This document shows positions 8,471 to 16,487 of a stretch of DNA of 59,781 bases, piece after piece (positions within the stretch are counted from its first letter, which is position 1; each line of letters starts with the position of its first letter). Location: contig NZ_JAIEME010000034.1 of the NCBI RefSeq assembly GCF_019752415.1, positions 1 to 59,781 on the forward strand, given 5' to 3'. The translations under genes and the position numbers were made by a program. A model generated the notes under the pieces. The model was not told where the DNA came from. It worked only from the letters and a program-made list of their open reading frames with translations, and did not search any database. Origin of the DNA: Nitrosomonas sp. Lineage in GTDB: Bacteria > Pseudomonadota > Gammaproteobacteria > Burkholderiales > Nitrosomonadaceae.

Positions 8471-8857
8471 TCATCTACCCATCCGAAACCCATGATAGTC
8501 TGACTCTTTAGAGAAATCATCCCAAACAAAGGTTGGACTTGGCGTTGGAAAAGTTGGCAACCAAAAAGTAACCAGATCCACCGCACCGCTTGCTGTGCGG
8601 CTAGCTGTATGAACAGCGCCCCATAGCACGCCTTCAGTAAAATCACCGAGTATGTTGTTATTTTTTTGATTCCATATACTGATGTTTTTGGGTAGCTCCA
8701 TCCATCCGGTAGCCACATTGGCCACGCCACTCAGAATCTTCATGCCTGCCCTGCTAAAATAAACATCGGTGGTTATGTCTTCATTTGCTTGGGCTTGGGA
8801 CGAAAAAAGGAATAGCATAAATAGTATTAAAGCTAATCTGGAAATTGATCTCATCAA
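8471..8857 (-). CDS. Exosortase-associated TIGR04073-type exported protein
   Basis: A 128-residue protein with a signal peptide (hydrophobic LALILFMLFLF, cleavage after SSQAQA, about residue 24). The mature part reads KILSGVANVATGWMELPKNI, then EGVLWGAVHTASRTASGAVDLVTFWLPTFPTPSPTFVWDD. This follows the pattern of the TIGR04073 family: 'GxxNxxTGWxExPK', 'GxxxGxxRtxxGxxExVTFPxPxP'. These small periplasmic or outer-membrane proteins occur in genomes with exosortase/PEP-CTERM systems. No exosortase gene is visible here. A third MITE family sits immediately upstream. Confidence 0.72.
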   Translation of the reverse strand: MMRSISRLALILFMLFLFSSQAQANEDITTDVYFSRAGMKILSGVANVATGWMELPKNISIWNQKNNNILGDFTEGVLWGAVHTASRTASGAVDLVTFWLPTFPTPSPTFVWDDFSKESDYHGFRMGR

Positions 8858-8882
8858 AAAAACTCCTTTTAATTTTTAGGTT

Positions 8883-9049
8883 CTAGGAGGCTATCCGATA
8901 ATAGTGATCGTAGCGAGGAAAAGCCATTTTGAGACAGATTTTTCGATTATTTGAGGCGAATAGTTGTTCTATTTAACGAAAATAATCGGGAAATATGACC
9001 AAAATTGCTTTTCCGCAGTAGATCACTCTATTCTCGGACAGCCTCCTAG
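8883..9049. mobile_element. Family C MITE (167 bp)
   Basis: Left end CTAGGAGGCTATCCGATAAT and right-end complement CTAGGAGGCTGTCCGAGAAT form imperfect inverted repeats of about 28 bases, reaching in to TAGTGATC/GAGTGATC. The interior is A+T-rich with no open frame. It separates the TIGR04073 gene from the divergently transcribed hsd operon, with 139 bases between its end and the hsdR start. Confidence 0.82.
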
Positions 9050-9188
9050 CCTAGCAGATATAATCTGATAGTTTAGTGTTATAAGAATATTTTCTACTTT
9101 AATCGTAAGCACACTATTTCTAAAGACCTGGATTTTTTAGCTTATCAAAAAAATCCTCTGAACGGATAAACAAGGACATTCCTGCCGC

Positions 9189-11552
9189 ATGGTCGACAAA
9201 AAGAGCCTTTCCGAACGTGATATCTGCACCAAATACATTACCCCTGCGCTGGTTAGAGCCGGGTGGGATTTGCACAGTCAGATTCGGGAGGAAGTGAGTT
9301 TCACGAAAGGCCGCATTATCGTGCGCGGCAAGTTGCATACGCGTGGAGAACAGAAACGCGCCGACTACATTTTGTACTTTAAATCGAATATCCCGCTGGC
9401 GGTGATTGAAGCCAAGGAAAACAATTACAGCGTGGGTTCCGGTATGCAACAGGCGTTAAATTATGCCGACACGCTTGGCGTACCCTTTGTATTCAGCTCC
9501 AATGGCGATGGTTTCCTGATGCATGACCGCACCGGACTGGCTGACCGGATCGAACAAGAACTGGCGTTGGATGCCTTTCCATCGCCCGCACAACTCTGGC
9601 AACGCTATTGCCAATGGAAAGGACTGGAATCAGCCGAAGCCCGTCATACCGTAGAAATGCCGTACTTTGACGACGGCACCGGCCGTGTTCCGCGCTATTA
9701 CCAGGCCAATGCCATCAACAACACGGTGGAAGCCGTGGCGAAAAACCAGCAGCGCATTTTGCTGGTCATGGCAACCGGCACGGGCAAAACCTACACAGCA
9801 TTCCAGATCATCTGGCGGTTATGGAAGTCCGGCGCCAAGAAACGCATCTTGTTTCTGGCTGACCGCAATATTCTGGTCGATCAGACCAAAAACAATGATT
9901 TCAAACCGTTTGGCGCAGCGATGACCAAGATCAGCAAACGCCAGATCGACAAAAGCTACGAAATTTACCTGTCGTTGTATCAGGCCGTTACCGGCAACGA
10001 AGAAGAACAAAACATCTACAAGCAATTCTCGCCGGATTTCTTTGATCTGATCGTGATTGACGAATGCCATCGCGGCAGCGCCGCAGAGGATTCCGCATGG
10101 CGCGAGATCCTGGCGTATTTCTCCTCCGCCACGCATATCGGTTTAACCGCCACACCGAAAGAAACCAAGGACGTTTCGAGTATTCATTACTTTGGCGATC
10201 CCATTTACAGTTATACGCTGAAGCAAGGTATTGAAGATGGCTTTCTCGCACCGTACAAAGTTGTGCGTATCGACATCGACAAAGACCTGCAAGGCTGGCG
10301 GCCGAGTAAAGGCCAGACCGACAAGCATGGCCAGTTGATTGAAGACCGTATTTATAATCTGAACGACATGGACCGCACGCTGGTGCTGGAACAGCGCACC
10401 GAGCTGGTCGCCCGGAAAATCACCGAATTCCTAACGGCCACAGACCCCTATGCCAAGACCATCGTGTTTTGTGACGACATCGACCACGCCGAGCGCATGC
10501 GCCAAGCTTTGGTGAATCAAAATCCCGAGCGGGTCAAGGAAAATCGTAAATACGTCATGCGCATTACCGGCGATGAAATCGAAGGCAAGGCTGAATTGGA
10601 CAACTTTATCAACCCGGAAGAACGCTATCCGGTGATCGCCACCACCTCCAAACTGATGACCACCGGCGTCGATGCGCAAACCTGCAAACTGGTAGTGCTG
10701 GATCAGCACATCAAATCGATGACCGAATTCAAGCAAATCATCGGGCGCGGCACCCGCATCAACGAGGATTACAACAAATTCTGGTTCACCATCATGGACT
10801 TCAAAAAAGCAACCGAACTTTTCGCCGACAAGGATTTCGACGGCGATCCCGTGATGATCTACGAACCGGCAAGCAACGAATCCCCCGTACCACCGGACGA
10901 AGAACTCGAAATTAACCGGGATGAAAACGGCAACCCACTTCCCCCCTTAGAAAAAGGGGGGACCGAGGGGGGATTTGAAGAGTCCGCCCCTCAGCGCGTG
11001 AAATACACCCTGGGCGATGTCACCGTGTACATCGTTGCCGAACGCGTGCAGTATTACGGCCCGGAAGGTAAACTGATCACCGAATCACTCAAGGATTACA
11101 CGCGCCAGACAGTACGCAAAGATTATGCCTCGCTTGATGAATTCTTGCGCCGCTGGAGCCAGGCCGAACGCAAAGCCTCTATTTTATTGGAACTGCAACA
11201 ACACGGCGTGTTGCTCGAACCGCTGGCGGAAGAAGTGGGCAAGGATTTCGATGCGTTTGATCTGATCTGCCATGTCGCCTTTGACCAGCCGCCGCTGACC
11301 CGGCGCGAACGTGCGGAGCAAGTGAAAAAGCGCAACTACTTTGCCAAGTACAGCGAACAAGCACGCCAGGTTCTGGAAAGTCTGCTGGAAAAATACGCCG
11401 ATACCGGCATTGAAAACATCGAAGACATCAAAATCCTCACGCTCGACCCATTCAAAGACATGGGGACGGCCAGCGAACTGGTCTCCGTCTTCGGCGGCAA
11501 ATCCGCCTATCTGGCTGCGCTGCACGAGCTGGAAGACAATCTCTACGCCTGA
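9189..11552 (+). CDS. hsdR: Type I restriction enzyme, R (endonuclease/translocase) subunit
   Basis: 787 residues. An N-terminal PD-(D/E)xK nuclease domain is visible (D about 58 in RADYILYF, E74-A-K76 in AVIEAK). A superfamily 2 motor follows: Walker [12 protein letters not shown] near 194-204, motif II DECH near 291, motif III GLTATP, and motif [18 protein letters not shown]. The C-terminal helical part binds the methylase core. The subunit cuts unmodified DNA remotely after ATP-driven translocation. Near residues 585-597 the sequence [14 protein letters not shown] is encoded by a palindromic repeat element inserted in frame between the motor and C-terminal parts. It is first of four closely spaced genes; AAGGA lies 13 bases before ATG 9189. 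Confidence 0.95.
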   Translation: MVDKKSLSERDICTKYITPALVRAGWDLHSQIREEVSFTKGRIIVRGKLHTRGEQKRADYILYFKSNIPLAVIEAKENNYSVGSGMQQALNYADTLGVPFVFSSNGDGFLMHDRTGLADRIEQELALDAFPSPAQLWQRYCQWKGLESAEARHTVEMPYFDDGTGRVPRYYQANAINNTVEAVAKNQQRILLVMATGTGKTYTAFQIIWRLWKSGAKKRILFLADRNILVDQTKNNDFKPFGAAMTKISKRQIDKSYEIYLSLYQAVTGNEEEQNIYKQFSPDFFDLIVIDECHRGSAAEDSAWREILAYFSSATHIGLTATPKETKDVSSIHYFGDPIYSYTLKQGIEDGFLAPYKVVRIDIDKDLQGWRPSKGQTDKHGQLIEDRIYNLNDMDRTLVLEQRTELVARKITEFLTATDPYAKTIVFCDDIDHAERMRQALVNQNPERVKENRKYVMRITGDEIEGKAELDNFINPEERYPVIATTSKLMTTGVDAQTCKLVVLDQHIKSMTEFKQIIGRGTRINEDYNKFWFTIMDFKKATELFADKDFDGDPVMIYEPASNESPVPPDEELEINRDENGNPLPPLEKGGTEGGFEESAPQRVKYTLGDVTVYIVAERVQYYGPEGKLITESLKDYTRQTVRKDYASLDEFLRRWSQAERKASILLELQQHGVLLEPLAEEVGKDFDAFDLICHVAFDQPPLTRRERAEQVKKRNYFAKYSEQARQVLESLLEKYADTGIENIEDIKILTLDPFKDMGTASELVSVFGGKSAYLAALHELEDNLYA
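10941..10979 (+). repeat. Palindromic G/C-rich element inside hsdR
   Basis: CCCCCCTTAGAAAAAGGGGGG followed by ACCGAGGGGGGATTTGAA, read here as two parts. The first forms a hairpin; the second G-run repeats the arm. It is translated in frame as [13 protein letters not shown] within HsdR. Its sister copies are in the next three genes and at 40845. Confidence 0.85.
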
Positions 11553-11589
11553 TTAACCTAATTAATACAAAATAATACAAAATTCCACG

Positions 11590-13131
11590 ATGAGCATTTC
11601 CGCCACCATTAAATCCATCCAAGACATCATGCGCAAAGACGTCGGCGTCGACGGTGACGCGCAGCGCCTGAGCCAATTGGTATGGATGTTGTTCCTGAAA
11701 ATCTTTGACGACCGCGAAAGAGAGTGGGAGCTGCTGCAAGACGATTACCAGTCGCCATTGCCGGAGCGATACCGCTGGCGTAACTGGGCGGCCAACGCCG
11801 AAGGCATGACCGGCGATGCCCTTAAGCAGTTTCTCGACAATGATCTGTTTCCCGGTTTGCAGCAACTCGAAGCCAAAGGCGGCGACCAGCGCGCTTATGT
11901 GATCCGCTCGGTGTTTGAAGATGCTTACAACTACATGAAATCCGGCCAGTTGGTCCGGCAAGTGATCAACAAAATTCAGGAAGGCGTTGATTTCAACAAA
12001 GCGCAGGAGCGCCACCTGTTCGGCGATATGTACGAACAATTATTGCGCGATTTGCAGGCGGCCGGCAATGCCGGCGAGTTTTACACCCCGCGCGCGGTCA
12101 CCGAATTCATGGTACGCATGGTCAACCCGCGCCTCGGCGAGAAAATCATGGACCCGGCCTGCGGTACCGGTGGTTTTCTATCTTGCTCGATTGAACACAT
12201 GCGCAAACACGATGTGAAAACGGTGGACGATGAAGCGCAACTCCAGGCCAGTATTTTCGGCGTCGAGAAAAAACCGCTGCCGCACTTGCTGTGCACTACC
12301 AACATGATCCTGCACGGCATCGATGTGCCGAACAACATCCGCCACGACAACTCGCTGGCACGCCCGCTCATCAGTTGGACACCGAAAGAACGTGTGGATG
12401 TGGTGATCACCAATCCACCGTTTGGCGGCATGGAAGAAGACGGCATCGAAACCAATTTCCCGGCGGCATTCCGCACGCGCGAAACCGCCGACCTGTTTCT
12501 AGTGTTGATTATGCAACTGCTCAAAACCGGCGGCCGCGCCGCGCTGGTTCTGCCCGATGGCTTCCTGTTTGGTGAAGGCATTAAAACCCGCATCAAGGAG
12601 AAGCTGCTTCAAGAATGCAACCTGCACACCATCGTGCGCCTGCCCAACGGCGTGTTCAGCCCCTACACCGGCATCAAAACCAACCTGCTGTTTTTTAGCA
12701 AAGGCACACCGACCCAACACATCTGGTTTTACGAGCATCCGTACCCACCCGGTGTGAAAAGCTACAACAAAACCAAACCGATGAAAATCGAAGAATTCGA
12801 CGCCGAAGCAGCCTGGTGGGGAGTTGAAGCCAATGGCTTCAAGCACCGCGAAGCCAACCAATTTACCTGGAAAGTCAGCCTGGAAGACATCCAAGCGCGC
12901 AACTACAACCTCGACTGCAAAAACCCGCACATCAGCGAACAGGAAATCCATGACCCGAACGTGCTGCTGGCGCAATACCACGCCATGCAAAAGGACATGA
13001 CTGAACTGCGCAACCAGTTAAAAAATATACTAGACGCGGCATTAATCCCTAAATCCCTCAGCCCAGACAAGCACCCACCCCCCTTAGAAAAAGGGGGGCA
13101 GGGGGGATTCAAAGAGAAGCAGGAAAAATGA
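11590..13131 (+). CDS. hsdM: Type I modification methylase, M subunit
   Basis: 513 residues. The N-terminal helical HsdM_N domain (IKSIQDIMRKDVG..., LSQLVWMLFLKIFDD) is followed by an N6-adenine methylase fold. The AdoMet-binding motif DPACGTGGF starts at residue 188, and the catalytic NPPF motif is at 275-278. Two copies pair with one HsdS to methylate target adenines, and the same complex with HsdR restricts. The last 20 or so residues (HPPPLEKGGQGGFKEKQEK) come from the palindromic element at 13078-13113, so the natural C-terminus has been replaced or extended. It starts 37 bases after hsdR and its stop overlaps the DUF559 start (ATGA). Confidence 0.95.
   Translation: MSISATIKSIQDIMRKDVGVDGDAQRLSQLVWMLFLKIFDDREREWELLQDDYQSPLPERYRWRNWAANAEGMTGDALKQFLDNDLFPGLQQLEAKGGDQRAYVIRSVFEDAYNYMKSGQLVRQVINKIQEGVDFNKAQERHLFGDMYEQLLRDLQAAGNAGEFYTPRAVTEFMVRMVNPRLGEKIMDPACGTGGFLSCSIEHMRKHDVKTVDDEAQLQASIFGVEKKPLPHLLCTTNMILHGIDVPNNIRHDNSLARPLISWTPKERVDVVITNPPFGGMEEDGIETNFPAAFRTRETADLFLVLIMQLLKTGGRAALVLPDGFLFGEGIKTRIKEKLLQECNLHTIVRLPNGVFSPYTGIKTNLLFFSKGTPTQHIWFYEHPYPPGVKSYNKTKPMKIEEFDAEAAWWGVEANGFKHREANQFTWKVSLEDIQARNYNLDCKNPHISEQEIHDPNVLLAQYHAMQKDMTELRNQLKNILDAALIPKSLSPDKHPPPLEKGGQGGFKEKQEK
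13078..13113 (+). repeat. Palindromic G/C-rich element at the 3' end of hsdM
   Basis: Core CCCCCCTTAGAAAAAGGGGG then GCAGGGGGGATTC. It is translated in frame and supplies most of the last residues of HsdM before the stop at 13129-13131, in the same orientation as the copies in hsdR and hsdS. Confidence 0.85.
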
Positions 13132-13532
13132 TACAACCCTACAAACCAATCCTAAAAACCTTTTCCCGCACCTTGCGCAGCAACCTGACCGACGCCGAAC
13201 AGCTCCTCTGGTCAAAATTGCGCCGCAAGCAAATTCTGGGCGTGCAGTTTTACCGCCAGAAGCCATTGGCCAACTACATCGTCGACTTTTATTGCGCAGC
13301 AGCCAATCTCGTCATCGAACTGGACGGCTCGCAACATTTTGAACCGGATCATCAGGCCAGTGATGCGGAACGAGACCGGGCGCTGGAATCATTAGGGTTG
13401 CTGGTATTGCGTTTTGATAACCGGCAGATCATGCAGGAATTGGATGCGGTGATGCGGGTGATTTTTGAGGCGGTGGAAAAGCGAATCCCCCCTGCCCCCC
13501 TTTTTCAAAGGGGGGTGGAGCATGAGCGCTGA
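13128..13532 (+). CDS. DUF559 (Vsr-like endonuclease fold) protein
   Basis: 134 residues. The conserved DUF559 pattern is complete: SRTLRSNLTDAEQLLWSKLR, then FYRQKPLANYIVDFYCAAANLVIELDGSQH and ALESLGLLVLRFDN. The acidic residues of VDFYC and IELDG correspond to the PD-(D/E)xK core shared with Vsr mismatch endonucleases. The enzymatic role in most bacteria is unproven. Its ATG overlaps the hsdM stop by four bases and its end overlaps the hsdS start, so it is an integral member of the operon. Its last dozen residues (IPPAPLFQRGVEHER) derive from an inverted copy of the palindromic element. Confidence 0.88.
   Translation: MIQPYKPILKTFSRTLRSNLTDAEQLLWSKLRRKQILGVQFYRQKPLANYIVDFYCAAANLVIELDGSQHFEPDHQASDAERDRALESLGLLVLRFDNRQIMQELDAVMRVIFEAVEKRIPPAPLFQRGVEHER
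13484..13515 (-). repeat. Palindromic G/C-rich element, inverted, at DUF559/hsdS junction
   Basis: AATCCCCCCTG followed by CCCCCCTTTTTCAAAGGGGG is the reverse orientation of the other copies. It codes for the C-terminus of the DUF559 protein. Its final G-run ends six bases before ATG 13522 of hsdS and may serve as that gene's Shine-Dalgarno sequence. Confidence 0.82.
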
Positions 13533-15462
13533 AACTCCGGGAGTTGCTTCTGACAAAAAGCAAAACGCTGAAGCACCCACATCAAAAACACCACCAACCA
13601 CCATCCGCATCCCCCCCTTTGAAAAAGGGGGGCTAGGGGGGATTTCAGGGGGGCAAGGGGGGATTCCAGGGTTGCCAGGAGAGATTTGGAATTTAGAAGG
13701 AATTCAACTATTAACCAATCACCTAGAAATCTGGACCACCGCCGAAACAGAAAAGAAATCCGGCCGTGGCCGTAGTGGCGGCAATGGAACCAGCGTGTAT
13801 GGCATCAAGAAACTGCGCGAACTGATTCTGGAACTGGCGGTGCGCGGCAAGTTGGTGCCGCAAGATCCGAATGATGAACCGGCTGGTGAATTGTTGAAGC
13901 GGATACAGGTTGAAAAGGCTAGGTTGATGGCTGAGGGAAAAATCAAGAAAGACAAACCATTGCCGCCGATTGCGGATGAGGAGAAGCCGTTTGAATTGCC
14001 GCAGGGGTGGGAGTGGGTGAAAGCAATTGAACTATTAAGCAAGATTGGAGCTGGCAGTACACCATTGGGTGGTAAGCAAGTTTATGTTAATTCAGGTATT
14101 CCTTTTTTACGGTCTCAAAATGTCTGGGATAATGGGTTGAAACTAGATGATGTAGCCTTTATTACATCAGAAACACATCAAAAAATGTCAGGCACACAAG
14201 TATGTGCAGGTGATCTTCTTTTTAATATCACAGGTGCATCAATTGGACGCTGTGCGATCGTTCCTGATAACTTTGAAACAGGAAATGTAAGTCAACATGT
14301 AACAATTGTACGTCCAGTATCTAAAGAAATTTTGTTGTTTCTTCATTTGGTTTTAATTTCAAAACATGTTCAACAAACAGTTATGGATGTTCAGGTCGGT
14401 GTATCTCGTGAAGGATTGAGCATTGGAAAATTAAGTCAATTCATAATTCCAATACCTCCTCTCCCCGAACAACACCGCATCGTCGCCAAAGTCGATGAAC
14501 TGATGGCGCTGTGCGATCAACTGGAAACGCAGCACAACAATGCAGCCGAAGCACACGAAAAACTGGTAAGCCACCTGCTCGGCACACTGACCCAATCGCA
14601 CAGCGCGGATGATTTCAACGCCAACTGGCAGCGCATCGCTGCGCATTTCGACACGCTGTTCACCACCGAAGCCAGTATCGACGCACTCAAACAAACCTTG
14701 CTGCAGCTGGCTGTGATGGGCAAACTCGTTCCGCAAAACTCGAACGATGAACCGGCTAGCGAATTGTTGAAGCGCATACAGGCGGAAAAGGCCAAGTTGG
14801 TTGCTGAGGGAAAAATCAAGAAAGATAAACCATTGCCACCGATTTCAGAGGAGGAAAAGCCATTTGAATTGCCGCGCGGATGGGAGTGGGTAAGGCTATG
14901 TGAGATTACATCAAAGATAACTGACGGTGATCACAAAACACCACCGAGAATTTTAGATGGCTTCAGGCTACTTTCCGCTAAAAATGTTCGTGATGGTCAT
15001 CTGGATTTAGATAATTGCGATTTCATTTCTAAACAGGATTACCTGAAATCTAGGGAACGCTGCTGCCCGGACACTGGCGACTTGCTCATTGTTTCTGTGG
15101 GTGGAACAATCGGACGAACTTCTCTCGTACCTGATTATTCGGATTTTGCGTTAGTTAGAAGCGTAGCACTGATAAAACCACTGCTGCTTAACAGTTTCTA
15201 TTTAAAGCAAGCAATGGATTCAAATCTTCTTCAGGAGTCAATTCACGCAAGGAAACGTGGAGGTGCACAGCCTTGTCTTTATTTATCAGAAATTGAACAA
15301 TTTGTTTTCTCACTCCCACCCCTCGCCGAACAACACCGCATCGTAACCAAAGTCAATGAACTCATGACCCTCTGCGACCAACTCAAATCCCGCATCACGC
15401 AGGCCAGCCAATTGCAGAAAAAGCTGGCGGATGGGGTGGTTGAGCAGGCGATAGCTTCCTGA
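13522..15462 (+). CDS. hsdS: Type I specificity subunit, two target-recognition domains
   Basis: 646 residues from ATG 13522; a TTG at 13465 would read through the repeat. After an unusual N-terminal extension with repeat-derived IPPFEKGGLGGISGGQGGIP comes YGIKKLRELILELAVRGKLV. Two halves follow, each with a variable target-recognition domain introduced by PLPPI...EKPFELPxGWEW and closed by the conserved helix PPLxEQHRIVxKVxELMxLC (about 313 and 599). HsdS sets the bipartite recognition sequence by placing one domain on each half-site. The flanks of the two halves are near-identical in DNA (about 13850-14010 and 14720-14880), which allows recombination between domains. It overlaps DUF559 by 11 bases. 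Confidence 0.93.
   Translation: MSAETPGVASDKKQNAEAPTSKTPPTTIRIPPFEKGGLGGISGGQGGIPGLPGEIWNLEGIQLLTNHLEIWTTAETEKKSGRGRSGGNGTSVYGIKKLRELILELAVRGKLVPQDPNDEPAGELLKRIQVEKARLMAEGKIKKDKPLPPIADEEKPFELPQGWEWVKAIELLSKIGAGSTPLGGKQVYVNSGIPFLRSQNVWDNGLKLDDVAFITSETHQKMSGTQVCAGDLLFNITGASIGRCAIVPDNFETGNVSQHVTIVRPVSKEILLFLHLVLISKHVQQTVMDVQVGVSREGLSIGKLSQFIIPIPPLPEQHRIVAKVDELMALCDQLETQHNNAAEAHEKLVSHLLGTLTQSHSADDFNANWQRIAAHFDTLFTTEASIDALKQTLLQLAVMGKLVPQNSNDEPASELLKRIQAEKAKLVAEGKIKKDKPLPPISEEEKPFELPRGWEWVRLCEITSKITDGDHKTPPRILDGFRLLSAKNVRDGHLDLDNCDFISKQDYLKSRERCCPDTGDLLIVSVGGTIGRTSLVPDYSDFALVRSVALIKPLLLNSFYLKQAMDSNLLQESIHARKRGGAQPCLYLSEIEQFVFSLPPLAEQHRIVTKVNELMTLCDQLKSRITQASQLQKKLADGVVEQAIAS
13611..13667 (+). repeat. 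Palindromic G/C-rich element, 1.5 copies inside hsdS
   Basis: CCCCCCCTTTGAAAAAGGGG GGCTAGGGGGGATTT is followed by a second right half CAGGGGGGCAAGGGGGGATTC. Both are in frame with HsdS, giving the Gly/Pro-rich stretch before the first conserved helix. Confidence 0.82.
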
Positions 15463-15470
15463 AAGGGTGT

Positions 15471-16346
15471 ATGCGCAACACTCCGCTTGTACTATTCACC
15501 CTTGCCAGCGGCCGTTCCGGCACCAGCTATCTCGCTGACTTCTTCACCCAAAACATCACACAGTGTTACAGCACGCACGAGCCTTATTTCACGTTTGGCA
15601 ATCCCACGCTGTTTGGCAAGCCGATTGCATGGAATACGCTGCATAACGACCGTGCATTATTGCCGGTGCTGGAGCGCAAATGCCGTTTTATCGCGAGCCG
15701 CAGAGAACCGTTTTATTTTGAGTCGAATCATGCTTTCCTGAAGGCGTTTAACCGCCACGCCGGAGCCTTGTTAGACAATCCCGGCTTTATCCATCTGGTG
15801 CGCAATCCACTGCTGGTGGCAAAAAGCGAATTGGTGCGCGAACAGATGATACGCAAAGTGCATATTCCGTTTGCCGATTATACGAACGATACTGGTGAGC
15901 GCTTGTTTCGCTGGGCGTTAACCGGACAGGAAGATTTGTTTCAGCACTTTCCGCCGACACTTAACAGGCCTGTTAGCCGTTTTCAGTTTTATGTGCTGCA
16001 ATGGCTGGAAATCGAATACCGGGCGATACAATTGATTCGGAACAATCACTGGCAAGATCGGGTGTTTTTTATTGATGTTGACGTGGATCTAAAACGAGAA
16101 GCGGTGTTAAAAAATATGGTCGACTTTTTTGGCTTGCCGCACATGCCGGTGTTCAATTTGGATTTGCGCCGCAATAAGACTCCGTTTATTGGCCCCACTA
16201 TCATCACCGAGCAGGATAAACTCGAATTTCAGGCGGTTGTGCGTAATTTGCCGGACGGTTATAAGAAGCTGTTGCAGGACAAGCCTTATCGCGATTGCAG
16301 TTGGTTCGCTGAAGTGAATCGATTGATGACGGATGAGCAGCAATAA
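15471..16346 (+). CDS. Sulfotransferase-like P-loop protein
   Basis: 291 residues. Near the start, LFTLASGRSGTSYLADFF is a PAPS-binding P-loop of sulfotransferase families, with SGRSGTS about residues 13-19. A typical 3'-phosphate-binding segment follows (GFIHLVRNPLLVAKSELVRE). Substrate cannot be predicted; related bacterial proteins act on polysaccharides or are uncharacterised. It starts only eight bases after hsdS stops, with AAAGGG before ATG, so it is probably read from the hsd operon, although it has no obvious functional link to restriction. selO follows on the same strand after about 140 bases. Confidence 0.7.
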   Translation: MRNTPLVLFTLASGRSGTSYLADFFTQNITQCYSTHEPYFTFGNPTLFGKPIAWNTLHNDRALLPVLERKCRFIASRREPFYFESNHAFLKAFNRHAGALLDNPGFIHLVRNPLLVAKSELVREQMIRKVHIPFADYTNDTGERLFRWALTGQEDLFQHFPPTLNRPVSRFQFYVLQWLEIEYRAIQLIRNNHWQDRVFFIDVDVDLKREAVLKNMVDFFGLPHMPVFNLDLRRNKTPFIGPTIITEQDKLEFQAVVRNLPDGYKKLLQDKPYRDCSWFAEVNRLMTDEQQ

Positions 16347-16487
16347 CCGCTTACTTCCAGCGATTGTACCGAGATTCCGCAGCGGAGCTGTTTGCAACCT
16401 ATGCCCGCATCAGCTGTCTCATCGGCTAATGCTTTACAGTGCCTGTTTGAAAGACAATACCCGGATAAAACATACGAGATAGCGCTC

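Noticed and set aside
8239..8730. 163-codon minus-strand open frame
   Set aside because: It overlaps the TIGR04073 gene in another frame and runs through the MITE fragment; no start signal and no recognisable family.
9667..9924. Second open frame inside hsdR
   Set aside because: Shadow frame of a G+C-rich coding region; the hsdR frame alone has protein motifs.
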